Origin: Ilyonectria destructans
Lineage: Eukaryota > Ascomycota > Sordariomycetes > Hypocreales > Nectriaceae
DNA: 64,000 nucleotides
Direction of reading: 5' to 3'
NCBI GenBank assembly: GCA_020740775.1
Contig: JAHEWK010000010.1
Location: 806,001 to 870,000 of the forward strand
Shown here one piece after another: positions 33,636 to 44,600 of this stretch. Within the stretch, counting starts at the first letter, position 1. Each line of letters opens with the position of its first letter. The position numbers and the translations under genes are program-made. The notes beneath the pieces were generated by a model, which saw only the letters and a program-made list of their open reading frames with translations, searched no databases and was not told the origin of the DNA.

Positions 33636-34102
33636 CAGATGCAAGGCCTCGTTTGTCTTTATTCGAGTCGTTCAGCCCTACCTACATAACCGCCGTCAGC
33701 CCCCCGCCGAACTGATGACAACTGACAGCTTGGCCGCCTCCAGGTTCAAAAAGGGGACCCCTTGTACGCTCGTTCCCTGCCGGTTCCTTGAATTTTCTCT
33801 CTTCTTTTTGTTGTTCCCCTTTCTAACATCATTTCTCCATTATTCTTATTTTCTGCTCTTGTCTAGTGGTCGCTGCCATTGTTTTCGCCCTCGGACTTGC
33901 CAGGTGCTCTCGCTTCACCAAGCCACATTTCATCTCATCTTACCTACCCTACCTCGCCTGGCTTCACCACTCACGCCGTTAACAACAATATCGTTAGTCC
34001 GTTGATTGCCATCACGAGACGTCTCATCGGCCCTGATTTGTCTCGAACAACCATCTCCAAAGAACAAACCACAAAAACACCACGAGCAACTACACACAAA
34101 CA

Positions 34103-34297
34103 ATGGCATGCTCCAGGTGCCCCGTGCCCTGCAACAATACCCACGCCTCCGCTAGGTCGAAAGCCAGCCAGGACGCCCCTTACATGGTCAACTACGCCAA
34201 CGGGCTCTGTCAACATAACGCTGTGCACAACTGCTTTAACCCAGCACAGCCCAACGATAGTCTCTGCAAGATGTGCGCCATAGGACAGTGTCCTTGA
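34103..34297 (+). CDS. Eight-cysteine mini-protein, function unknown
   Basis: Single-exon 64-residue protein, not recognised. It has cysteines at 3, 6, 10, 36, 44, 55, 58 and 63 plus histidines at 14, 38 and 42. The paired C-x2-C at both ends with a Cys/His centre could bind one or two zinc ions, or form disulphides; there is no signal peptide, which favours an intracellular zinc-type fold. Support for a real gene: the ATG lies in a good context (AAACAATGGC) after an A/C-rich leader and an upstream pyrimidine-rich promoter patch (33760-33880), and eight cysteines in 64 residues with regular spacing is unlikely by chance. The segment NGLCQHNAVHNCFNPAQ looks like a conserved core. It sits alone, with about 2 kb or more empty on each side. 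Confidence 0.6.
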   Translation: MACSRCPVPCNNTHASARSKASQDAPYMVNYANGLCQHNAVHNCFNPAQPNDSLCKMCAIGQCP

Positions 34298-36453
34298 ACT
34301 ATAAGCACCCCTGGAGACTAAAAAGAGAGGGGGGGGGGACATGGGCAAACAGAGAGTGTGGGAAATAATGGTCCAATCTTGCTCCCGGATGCGTTCTCAC
34401 AGTTCACAGCCTCAGAGCGTGGTCGCCCCCCGGATTACCGTTTCCGACCCACCTACAGAAACGGCATTTAATGAATCACAAGCAAACGACCAATTACGAA
34501 GGAGAGTGACAAGGATCACTGGCTTTAGGAGCGGGAACTGGAACGATGGAGACTATTCCTGGGTGCTCGGAGGCGAAATAACTACTATATAATAGGCCAA
34601 AAGCCAGCAAGTGGATGTGGGCAGGGGTGGGACGGTTTCGGCGCGTAAGAGTAGTATCTTTGCGCCCCCAAAAGCACAAGACCTTCTCTTCTAAGCAGGG
34701 TTGTCGGTTCCTCACGGATAATCACGCGATACCAGAAACTACGACTAGGTATTTGGGATTCGAGGTCCGGGCAGGGAACTGGGGGACAGGTGGAATGGAC
34801 CGAAACGGTTGCGGCGATGAACGGTTGAACAACAGACGGACAACGAGACAACGACACTTCTTGGTGGTAATGCCAAGATTGGGAATATATCAAAGCATGC
34901 GATGCCACTGCCGGAATCAAAATGTCGAAAACTTCAAAAGGGGCCCAAATGACTGACGTCTTGTCTTGTATTGCGTGGATCCATTTACACTCCTACACGA
35001 AAGGACAGTAAACAAAACAAGCAAAAAAACTGGAACTCAAAGTGGTGGCTTACCCGGTTTCTACGGAGCGTCCCGCGATGTCTCGGAACGTCGTGGAAAC
35101 AAGACAGGAGACTAGTTAACACGGCCATAACTTCCAATTGGCACGTTGGGCAGATCACTCGCAGGTAGACGCCGTGGCCATGGGGGCCTGCTGGCGATCA
35201 GGTTCCATGCCGAGACGAACCAATGCGCGCGCGGGAGAGTGTGGCAGATGTCGCATAATTAGCCAAGGTTCGATCCGGCGTCCAGTGTGCTTCGCGACGG
35301 GGGGAGGCAACAAACTCAGAAACCCAGAGAGGGTGCGTCAAAGCGTTCTTCTGGTCCCTCGTCACATCTCGCAAAGTATTTCAGCCTCCTGCGTTTGGTT
35401 ACGGACCACCGGTGCTCTGGGAGTGGCATGACGGCTGACGTGTGGTTGTCATCATCGTACTTGATAGGCCCAGCCCGTCGCGCGAACCGTCACGGGGATG
35501 GCAATATCGGATTCGATGGTGTAGGTGCAGGCGCAACGGCGGGCGCAGACACATGTGAATTGAGAGGGAAAAAAACCCTCACTTTCAACCCCAACCCCAG
35601 AAGAAAGGAAAACACCGCAACCTGTTTGTTAAAAAAAAAAAAAAAACGGCGAAGCATGGCCCGACGGGTAAGTAACCGTGGCGGCACTGATGGTCCCGTG
35701 GGGAAGACCGCTTCGGGCCATGTGCAGCGGATGGAGGGCTGGCGTCGACGTTATGAGCTGAGCTCCGGGGCGTCACAGCGCCACTATTCGACAGAACCCA
35801 AGTATGTGTAACCTGGGCGTTTCGAACGTGACCCCGAGAACTTGTCGATCCTATGGCATCGCAGGTGGCGGACCGACCCCGGGCGGTAAAGGAACAAGGA
35901 CGGAGCATTGGACAACGGCTTCTGCGCCATAGTCGGCGAGTTGGGAAGAGCAGGTCGAGGCCGAAGACGCGACATCGAAAGAGAGAGGGCTGATCGAATG
36001 GCTTCTTTCATTGGTTGCTTGTATTAGGTGCCTGTGTAACTGAACTACGGTCAAGCTTCCGTACCATGGACCAAGGTTACACGACAGTAAGATGAGGAAG
36101 GGGGACGACACTAAGAGCGAAGACATTCACGACGAAACACACTAAATGCGACAAAGTTGTGCGAAACTTAAACGTTTACTACCCTAAGTATCTTCCGGAA
36201 CAAGGTCAACAGTGCAGATACATGTTGCCTCAGAAAACTCCACGCTGGTATAGTGCGCCAGTTCCAATGACCTGCATGGGATCAAGTGCGGAACGCAGTC
36301 GTCCGATGATAAGTCTTGCATTCACCTCCCCCAAAATAATTCTCGCCCACCAAAATAGTCCCCAAACATCCGTCCCCAGAGAAGAAATATATTCACAAGT
36401 TGAAATGAAGAAGAGTTGCGAACCAGGTCATCGACCCAAATGTGTCAAGATTC
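34298..36453. other. Intergenic with homopolymers, no gene supported
   Basis: Contains a G10 run at 34329-34338 just after the mini-gene and an A16 run at 35631-35646. Open frames are short and unconvincing. The last few hundred bases are probably the 3' flank of the GPI-anchored protein gene. Confidence 0.5.
35631..35646. repeat. A16 homopolymer
   Basis: Sixteen consecutive A on the plus strand in non-coding DNA. No adjoining reverse-transcriptase frame or target-site duplication was seen, so it is not called a retroposon tail. Confidence 0.85.
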
Positions 36454-37020
36454 CTAGTACAGGGCAACGAGGGCGGCCATGACGGCGGCACCGACGAAAC
36501 CAGACTTGGCAACGAGGCCGCTGGCAGCACCGGTGACGGTGGAGGGGACGGAAGACGGAGCAGAGCTGGTCACTCCCTCGACAACGGTGGTGCCAGCAGG
36601 GGCCTCAGAAGAGGCGGCGACCAGGGTCGTGGGAACGACAACGGTGCTGTGGGTGATGGGAGCAGTAGGGCCGTTGGTGGTGGTGTTGCCAGCAGGGTAG
36701 TAGGTGCTCTTGGAGACAACGGGAGGGGTGTAGATGGGGGTGTACACGCTGGTGGTGCTGGTGGTGGTGTTGACGACGGGAGGAGTATAGATGGAGGCGG
36801 TGGTGGTGGGGATCCACTCCGAAGTCGAGGTGGTGATAACAACCTCGGTGGAGGTGGTGGTGCGGTAAGGGCAGTCGACAACACTGTCGGGGCAGGCAGT
36901 GAGGGTGATGACCCGGGTGGTGGTAGAGGTCATGGTGGTGGTGCCCTCATCAGCAGGGAGATCGTAAGTGGCAGCGACCAGCGAGCTGGCGGCGACAACG
37001 GAAAAGATGGAGAAACGCAT
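36454..37020 (-). CDS. GPI-anchored Ser/Thr-rich cell-surface protein
   Basis: Single-exon 188-residue protein. An N-terminal signal peptide (MRFSIFSVVAASSLVAA, about residues 1-17) is followed by a Thr/Ser-rich chain with two cysteines in TACPDSVVDCPY, repeated SIYTPPVVNTTT / PIYTPPVVSKST units, and N-x-T sites. The C-terminus is a classic GPI signal: small residues (GAASG) then a hydrophobic tail (FVGAAVMAALVALY) with no charged end. Expected to be heavily O-mannosylated and linked to the wall or membrane; its exact role is unknown. The TPPVV repeat resembles wall proteins that bind or decorate glucan, but no catalytic domain is present. It would be a client of the GPI13 pathway encoded at 16819-20013. 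Purine-rich simple sequence in this region on the plus strand is simply the complement of the Thr codons. Confidence 0.85.
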   Translation of the reverse strand: MRFSIFSVVAASSLVAATYDLPADEGTTTMTSTTTRVITLTACPDSVVDCPYRTTTSTEVVITTSTSEWIPTTTASIYTPPVVNTTTSTTSVYTPIYTPPVVSKSTYYPAGNTTTNGPTAPITHSTVVVPTTLVAASSEAPAGTTVVEGVTSSAPSSVPSTVTGAASGLVAKSGFVGAAVMAALVALY

Positions 37021-39855
37021 TTTGATGGTTGGTCGAAAGACTGAAGTGCTGGTAGGCGGAAGAGAGCGGGTTGTTTAGCTCGAAGAGTCCGAAACGGTTC
37101 TTTGGTGTGGTAAAGAGAGTGAGGTGCTGAAAGCACGATGTTGTAATGAGTGCGAGAACGTGAAGGAGCCGTCAAGAGCTTGAGGGAGAGAAACAATGGA
37201 AGCAGGCGAGCGGATTCGAGGGGGACTTGTAGTTTTCCGACCGGCGGGAAATCTCTGTCAGCGAACGCTTCGTTGGCTGGCTAGACGTTGGCGAGATCCC
37301 TGGTGCGCTGTCACCTCACCCGCCCTGGCTCCTTGGGCAATGACCGGGTGGGATTTAGTCCCGGCATCCAACAAGTGCTGGTACCTTGCATCCACTGTGG
37401 GAGCCGCGATTGGATCTGTCGGGGGAAGCCCTGCCCTGGATCTTGCAAGGCCACGCCGGCTGCAACTCTGACTGGTGTGTTCCTGGATCAGACTCCGCTC
37501 CCGTGGCCCGGCTTTGCGTTGGTACCTGAGCCGCTCCCTGCAAGGACGCGTTGCCTTCTCCTTGGTCCGATAGCACAGCTTGGTGCCGTCCCTCGCCAAT
37601 CATGGGCTGCCCCGACTGACTACCGCCACGTTTCGCTGGGGCCGACTAGGTCTTGCGACCGTGCCCGGTGCAAAGAGCCAATGTCTAGCTCTTCTCATCT
37701 TTTCTTGCGCGGTTTGTGGATTGGATGGTGGGATCCACCAAATGTCACCACGGTGAACCAGCGAGTGAAGAGCCTGCTCCTCTTCGGCAAACCGCAAAAG
37801 GACCGGCACTGGCATCCTATAGGACCACCCTGCATAAGGAAAAGGAAAATATGGAGCAAGAGCACAGAGCAAGAGGAAGAAAAATGACTCTTTGTGTGAC
37901 TTCACACGGTCCCCCGAGCTGCTGGCAGGGTCGCCTCTGGGGCCGAAGGATACACAACAATCTCCGTGACCCCATGGGCCATGGCCAGCCAGGGGCATAC
38001 TATCCCAGGTCCAAAGCACCCGATAAACAGTGCGCCGACAGCGCCAGCCATGGCTATGAAACGCGCGGCCGTGGTACTGTTCTGATAGCGCAATTATTCC
38101 ACCACGTAGAGCCAAGAGGGGAACCGGAGCTGAGCAAGGTAGCAACGCCATGAGACGAGGTGTCGGCGGCGGTCGAAAAGGAATCGCGCTTGCGATGCCT
38201 AACGGGAGATGGGGGGGTTTCCAACAACGCCACCCACGGGAAGACTTCCGTGGCGTCGATTTAGACCACACCGAGGGGAAAAAGGAGTTTCTTGCCCCTG
38301 AGGAGCCAGGTGAGGTGCTAGCAAGGGTCTTGGTCCAGGCGAGCACGCCTTGTGCAGGAAATGCCTAGCGGAATCTCCAAATCTCCTCCAGACGTTGTGG
38401 CTCACGACACAGCATGGGAGGTGTGCATGGTTGAGAGACTCTGGGAGACCGAGGCGAAATGAGCAGCAAATAAAAAGCGGGCGAATATTCTAATATTGGA
38501 GTCATCAGCATTGGCCATTGTGCAACGTTCACCGGAAATCTTAGACAAGAGAGATGAGAGTTGTGGAGCATGGCGGCGGCGACGACGACAATGGAAGACC
38601 GGGAAACCGGAGATGGCTTCTTTGGCTGGCGGGTTTTTGGCCAATCTTGGAGTAGCAGCCGCTTGGTCTATTACTTGCTCCAGCGGAAGAGATTAGAAAT
38701 TTGGAAGAGTGGACAGACAAAGCCCGTTTCAAGGAGTTGGTTTATCGTCAGTGCTCTGTCATTGTAGTGCGGCCGACGGCATGTTCAGCGCCTTCGAGCG
38801 ATCCTGGCGGAGCGCTATCCCATGAGGCTGGGCTAGCTGCTTCGTGGGTGTCGGAAATAGACGTCGGTTGCGAAAAGAGATTATAGCAGAGAATGAAGAG
38901 AGAGGTGAAGAACACGATCCGAGACAGAAGAAGAAGAGGACAGCTAGAGGGCAACGTCAGCAGAAAAGTAAGCAGGAGAATTGTGGCTCCGTACCTGCCT
39001 TACCAACTCCGTCAAGAACGCCGTGACAGAAGGAGGAAGGAAGCGTGGCAGCGGGGCACTCTGACTCGCTACTTGACAGACTTAGACCGGCACTGTGAAT
39101 CGAATGCATACTAGGTTGGTGGTAGGAAGCAAGACGAATAGATACGTAGATCCTTCACGGATACCGGCAATATACTGTACACCCTCAAGTGAGATGTTTC
39201 TTATTTTTTATCAGAGCCAGCGGGTGGTGCTATTTACTCAAGACAGAGAGAGAGGTACTGGGACAATCTCGAAACAGCGCCTAAACGCTAGACAAGCCAG
39301 TCCCGCTGGGATGGTGTTCATGACCGCCGCTACTACGTAGTATGTATGTAACACGCCGTTGGATAAGGTGTAAGTGCAAGCCAATACCTCCCAGAAACCC
39401 CATGTACCACTTCCACCATGTCCCATTCCCAACGGTGTTTTTAGTTCATTCTTTCATTCAGATACTCCGGTACCGCCTTCACAATGTTCCGTCCCCAACC
39501 CGCCAACGCCTGTAACAGCACAGCGTCTCGGGAGGATTGGCGCTGGTTGCTGATGCCCCGCCCCCGCACCTGCATCATACCTCCCCTTCCTACCAGTAGT
39601 ATACTCCGTAGTACCTCTGGTGACCTAGCTTGGTTGGTACCTTAACCAAACTCGTCTCAGGAGACTCATCAGGAGCCAACCTGTCACCACGCCAAACACC
39701 AAATCCACCGCTTCTCCTGACAACACCACCGATAACACCCTCCCTGTTTGCACATTTCCACCTCTATCTCCAGACGATGCACACTGTCACTCTGACCTAA
39801 TACCTTCCATCCCGACAATCAAACAAACATCACCACCTCAGATACGAACAACACC
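37021..39855. other. Intergenic, 2.8 kb, no gene supported
   Basis: Long frames in this stretch (for example 37288-37887 and 37600-38346 on opposite strands) overlap each other and show no domain or intron logic. Short TACTCCGTA-type and GGTACC-type motifs near 39590-39645 are of a kind widespread in filamentous fungal intergenic DNA. The 200 bases before 39856 are C/A-rich, likely the leader of the next gene. Confidence 0.5.
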
Positions 39856-41470
39856 ATGACCACCTACTCGAACGATTCCCCCGCCCTCTGGATCTTCACC
39901 TCCCTCACCGCCGGCTCCTCCCACATCGTCACCGCCACATCTCGTCTCGAGACCATCCTACGTGCCAACCGCGTGCCCTTCAAGGCCGTCGATATCGCCA
40001 CCGATGAGAATGCCCGCAGGGTCTGGGGCCGAAGGGCCCTCAAGGACGAGAGCGGCCGCATGAGGAAGCTTCCCGGCTTAGTGCAAGAGGGCTTCGTCTT
40101 GGGCGTAAGTTCACCTTTCTGGGAGCTTGCTGAGGCCCCAGGGGAGCTAGCTGCTAACAGTGCACGCGTAGGATATCGTCGAGATTGAGGACTGGAACGA
40201 ATATGGAGAACTCAAGATGCACGTGAAGATCTATTTCGACGACTTCACTATTCCCTCTATCAAGGACAAGCTCCCGGATCCTCCTCTAAAGCCCAAGCCC
40301 GCCCTCCCCGCCAAATCTATACCTGCAGCTGTCGCCGCCGCCGCCGCTGGTGGTGCCGCAGCCGCAGCCGCAGCCGCACCGAAGCCACCTACAGCCCCTC
40401 CTCTACCAACAGGAAAGGTCACCCCGATCCCTACCACTACCGAGAAGACCAAGGCCGCCGAACCTAAGAAGGAGCCCGAGCAAAAGAAACTGCCCGTCCG
40501 CTCCGTCGCAGACGAGGCAGCGCAGAAGGCTAAGGAACTTCGCCTGAAGACTTTGCGGGAAAAGGTCCATGGCAAGGACGGGGCTAAGGCCAAGGACGCT
40601 GCGAAGGACGAAAAGTCCAAGGAAACACCCAAGACACCCACCAAGGGTGGATCGGCAGCAAGTAAGGTCGAGGGTCTCCAGTCACCCACCTCAGGATCAT
40701 GGGGCGCCGTTGCTGATGACGATCTTGGGCGGGGTCCTCTCCAAAGCCCCACGAGTGCCACCTGGAAGCAGAGTGCTGGTTTCTCTTCTCTTCATGGTGC
40801 CACAATTGCCTTGACGACTAAAGATGATATTAAGGAGGTAGAGAAGAAGACTGCGATAAAGGAGGAATCTGCGCTGGAAAAGAAGGCCGAGGACGACGAA
40901 GATGACGACGATGATGAAGAGGACAGTGAAGAGGACAGTGGTGATGATGAAGATGATGAGGAGGAGGAGAAAGATGAGACCAAGAAGCCTGCAGCAGCCG
41001 CCACGGCCGTGGATGCTAAGGCAAAGGCAAAGGAAGAGGACAGCCAAGAGGATAGCGATGACGATGATGACGAGGAGGATAGCGACGAGGAAGAGGAAGG
41101 TGATACTAAGAAGCCCGCATCAGCAGCTACAATAGCAGATGGCAAGGCCAAGGTCAAGGAAGAAGAAAGTGATGAGGACAGCGATGAGGATGAGGAAGAG
41201 GAGGAAGAGGAGACCAAGAAGTCCGCAACAGCGGCCACAGTGGCCGACGACAAGGCCAAGGCTAAGGAAGCGAGCAAGGCAAAGGAAACCGACAAGACCA
41301 AGAAATCCGACAAGGCCAAAAAGACGGACAAGGCCAAGAAGACGGATAAGGCCAAGAAAACTGACAAGACAAAGAAGAGCGACAAGACGAAAAAAACTGA
41401 CAAGACGAAGAAGACAGAAGAGGTGAAGAAGACAGACAAGGCCAAGAAGACAGATAAGTCGAAGAAGTAG
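39856..41470 (+). CDS. SH3BGR-like thioredoxin-fold protein with charged repeat tail
   Basis: Predicted 515-residue protein from two exons (39856-40104, 40172-41470; 67-bp intron, phase 0). Residues about 8-120 match the SH3-binding glutamate-rich (SH3BGR) glutaredoxin-like domain: LWIFTSLTAG, LRANRVPFKAVDIATDENARR and LPGLVQEGFVLGDIVEIEDWNEYGEL. It lacks a CxxC, so redox catalysis is unlikely, as in the family. An Ala/Pro linker follows, then a Lys/Glu-rich segment (KELRLKTLREKVHG), then three tandem ~37-residue modules, each an acidic D/E/S block followed by KKxAxAATxAD-KAK-KE, and finally about twelve KKTDKAK-type hexapeptides to the C-terminus. Fungal homologues often have a short acidic tail; the long basic run is unusual. 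Function unknown. Confidence 0.85.
40880..41277 (+). repeat. Three tandem ~37-residue acidic/basic modules
   Basis: Within the SH3BGR-like gene. Each module encodes an acidic stretch (DDDDEED-type) then a KKPAxAATxADxKAKxKEE segment. Copies differ at synonymous and some replacement sites, so duplication is not very recent. Confidence 0.8.
41278..41467 (+). repeat. KKTDKA coding repeat
   Basis: About twelve tandem 15-18 base units (GACAAGGCCAAGAAGACG and variants) encode a strongly basic KKTDKAK/KKSDK tail at the C-terminus of the SH3BGR-like protein. Confidence 0.85.
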
Positions 41471-41676
41471 AAGATGCCAGGGACGATGAGCGAAAGTCGG
41501 TGTTTTAATTATCCATGCTAGGATGCAGAAGATGATGATATAGTAGTGTACATAGCCCAAGATCCTGAGCCAGTGTCCCGCGTTTTTTCCGGGGGTATAT
41601 CCGACAATATTACTGTCTAGAGCTGTCCTTTCTCCGTTCCTCCTCATCACACCTCCATGCATTGTCCCGTTACCCT

Positions 41677-44600
41677 TTAGTACAGCCCATCATCGTCACT
41701 GGCCGTGCCATCCTGGAACCCCATGACGGCCTTGCCCTTACCCTTGGACCGTCCATTAACCTCGCCCTCAACCGCGTCATCACCGTCAAACTCGTCGTCA
41801 CTAGCCAGGGCAATCGCTTTGCCCTTGCCCTTGCCAGCCCCAGGCGCGACGGCCTTTCCCTTTCCCTTTGACGCCGTTGACGCCCCGGATACGACACGCT
41901 GGCCGGTCTGCTGCTTGTCCTTGTCACTGCCGCGACCGCCCTCGAAGGTCGCGCGCACGCGCTCATAGTGAGCGAGTTCGCCAGCACTAACACTGGGCAC
42001 GAGCTCGTCGTTGGCCGCCAGGAAATCCGCCTCGGTGACCATGACAGCGATGTCCTCAGGAGTAGCGTAGTGATCGAAGTAGTACGCCGTGGAAATGGGG
42101 AGTGCAGTGGCCGGGTCCGCGTTGATGGCGCGGATCTTGGCGTCAACGCCGGAGGCCTGGCGGGTGACGGCCTTGAGCATAGCATCACTGCACAGCGCGT
42201 AAAAGTCGGCACCCGTGTAGGTAAAGGGAAGCTTCTCGGCCACAGAAGCAAGAGATACAGACGGGTGGAGGGTGAATCTGCGAGAAACATTAGTTAGACC
42301 GCATCACAGGGGTGAACAATTGGGAAGCACTTACTTTCGGGACAGCGCCTCGAGGATCGTGAGCTGCTTCTCGTTGGTATCCGAAACACCGAGGTAGAGC
42401 ATCTTATCGAAACGCCCAGGACGCAGAAGAGCTTGGTCTAAGAGATCGGGTCTGTTCGTTGCGCCAATCACGAAGACGCCGCCGCCGCCGTCATCCCCGC
42501 CAGACATACCATCCAGCTCGGCGAGGAGCTGCGAGACAATTCGGTCCATAACACCGCCGCTGTCTCCTTGGTTTCCTCGCTTTGGTGCCACCGAATCCAA
42601 CTCATCGAAGAACACGACACAAGGTCGGGCATCGCGGGCTCGCTGGAACACTCGTCGGACGTTGGCTTCCGACTCTCCGATGTACATGTTGAGCAGTTCC
42701 GGACCTTTAACGCTGAAGAAGTTGAGACTGTATTCTGTTGCAATGGCCTTGGCCAGAAGCGTCTTTCCAGTTCCGGGAGGTCCGTAAAAGAGAATACCAG
42801 ACCGCTTCTTCATGCCCTTTGCGAATAGCTCGGGCCGCTCCAGCGGCAGTTGGATAGTCTCCGTCACTGCCTCCTTGACGTTGTTCAAACCACCGACATC
42901 GTCCCAGGTTACGTTTGGAATCTTGGGAGCACCGATTGAGTCAGAGAAGTTCTTGCGAGCAGCTTCAACGGCAACCTCAAAGTCTGCTTTCGTAAGACAA
43001 CGAGCCAGCGGGCCACCGGCAACCTGAACATCTCGAACAGTAACAGTCAAGCCATTCTTGGTGTTCTTGGCGGAGAGTTTCTCCAGGCGGGACTGTTGGG
43101 CTATCGAGGCCCGTTCAACAACGTCAACCAAATCGCCAGCCACTAGAGCTGCGGTTTTAAGGGCAACAGAGTTGAGATCGATGGAAGGCTCCAGACTAAC
43201 TCCGCGATCGCTGATGATAGTCTTGAGAATAGCCTCACGTTCAGCCTCATCAGGTGCTCCCATTTCCAACTCGTGGGTGAACAGTCCTCGGACGCCATCA
43301 GGGACCTTGTCAACCTCGTTGGTGGTAGCAATGATCACTCTGGTATCCTCCAATATCTCTTTGATGGTTGCCTCAATCCGATCGGCCGTCAGCGCTTCAA
43401 TATGTTCAATAAGCAATGCACAGCAATCAGCACCGCAGCTCATCGCTCGATCAGCTCTGGTCCTGAGGAAACCCTCCGTTTTGACATCACTTCCACTGCC
43501 ACTTCCCTCACTCAAGATATCGTACGCGTCAATGGTGTACGTGTGAAGACCCATGTCAGCGCAGGAATTCGATGCAAGAGTCGATTTTCCGATATTTCGG
43601 TGCGTAGATGTCAAGAGGATAGCGACTGGGGGCATCTTGAGATGGATTGCTCTTTGACTTGTGGCAGCAGCGATCAATTGCCTTATCTGATGCCTCAGGG
43701 GAGACACATATGGGGCTTCGTGTTCTTGAATCGGTGGCGGCGTAGACTCTGAGCCTCTTCTGGGTGTCTTCTTCAGTCCGAGGTAGTACTGCCAGGTGCT
43801 CTTCTTGATTCCTGGTATCCGACTCGTCTCAAAGCCAGAGCCATGCATGCCCACAGACGAACTGTCGATGCAGGCCACCGATCCCCAAAAAGTCTCGGCG
43901 GTGCCATCTTCATCGTCGTCCGACTTTTGCATTTGGATATGTCCAATCTTAAACCATGCGACACTGTCATATCGCGACGGTTGTTTCCCAGTCTCTTGAC
44001 CCCCGGCAGTCAACGCCATTACATCGTCCACTTCGGAGCCTCCAGCGCCAGGCATCTCCTGGAGAGTGCGTCCAAGCTGTGCATCCACTGGCACCGCAAT
44101 CAGATCGCCACTTCGTACGAGGCGGATCTTTTGCGCAAAGTACCGCTTGAGTCCACCCAACACGGCGGTTTGAAACGCTCTCTCAGCTGAAATCGGGGTT
44201 CGAATGTGATGGATGGTGATATCTCGAGCGTAGGGAGGACGAATCGCACTTGTGAACCTAGGGAGCGTTCCCTTTCCTTGATAGGAGGCCTTCTTGAGGG
44301 GCGAAAGGCGCAGATACGGAGTATCATCGAGATTGGCCAGAAGGATGGGCGAGGCATAAGCAGCTGGGCTAGCAGGACGCTGTACCTGAGACTCAAAGAA
44401 CGAGAGCTTTCGTTCGCCATGCTTAGCGCTAGGTATTCTGGTCATCGGGCGCTGTGAGTAGCCTTCCGGCAGGCCATAGACTCGGACAGGCCTCCATTTG
44501 GAAGGCTCCGGCTCTGGCTGCCCGAAACTTCCCAGTCCAAAGGCCCCGAATCCATTCAGCGGTGGCTCCTCAGTAGCTTCGATCCGCACCCAGTCGCCAG

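Larger units (their letters stand above)
29230..34102. other. Gene-poor region, 4.9 kb
   Basis: No gene supported. The frame downstream of 29229 stays fairly open to 29571 but with three stops and no domain. A frame at 31545-32177 is long yet lacks an ATG near its start and any recognisable motif. Minisatellites lie at 32610-32656 and 32693-32740, and a GGTAC-rich repeat at 33591-33635. From about 33760 to 33880 a strong C/T-rich stretch looks like the promoter/leader of the small cysteine-rich gene at 34103. Confidence 0.5.

Noticed and set aside
35216..35280. GGTTCGATCC resembling a tRNA T-loop
   Set aside because: No A-box at the right distance and no acceptor-stem pairing could be found.
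35631..35646. A16 run as a retrotransposon (LINE/SINE) tail
   Set aside because: No reverse transcriptase, no RNA-derived body and no target-site duplication around it.
37288..38346. Overlapping 199- and 248-codon frames on opposite strands
   Set aside because: They occupy the same DNA on both strands, show no domain and have compositions typical of GC-rich non-coding DNA.
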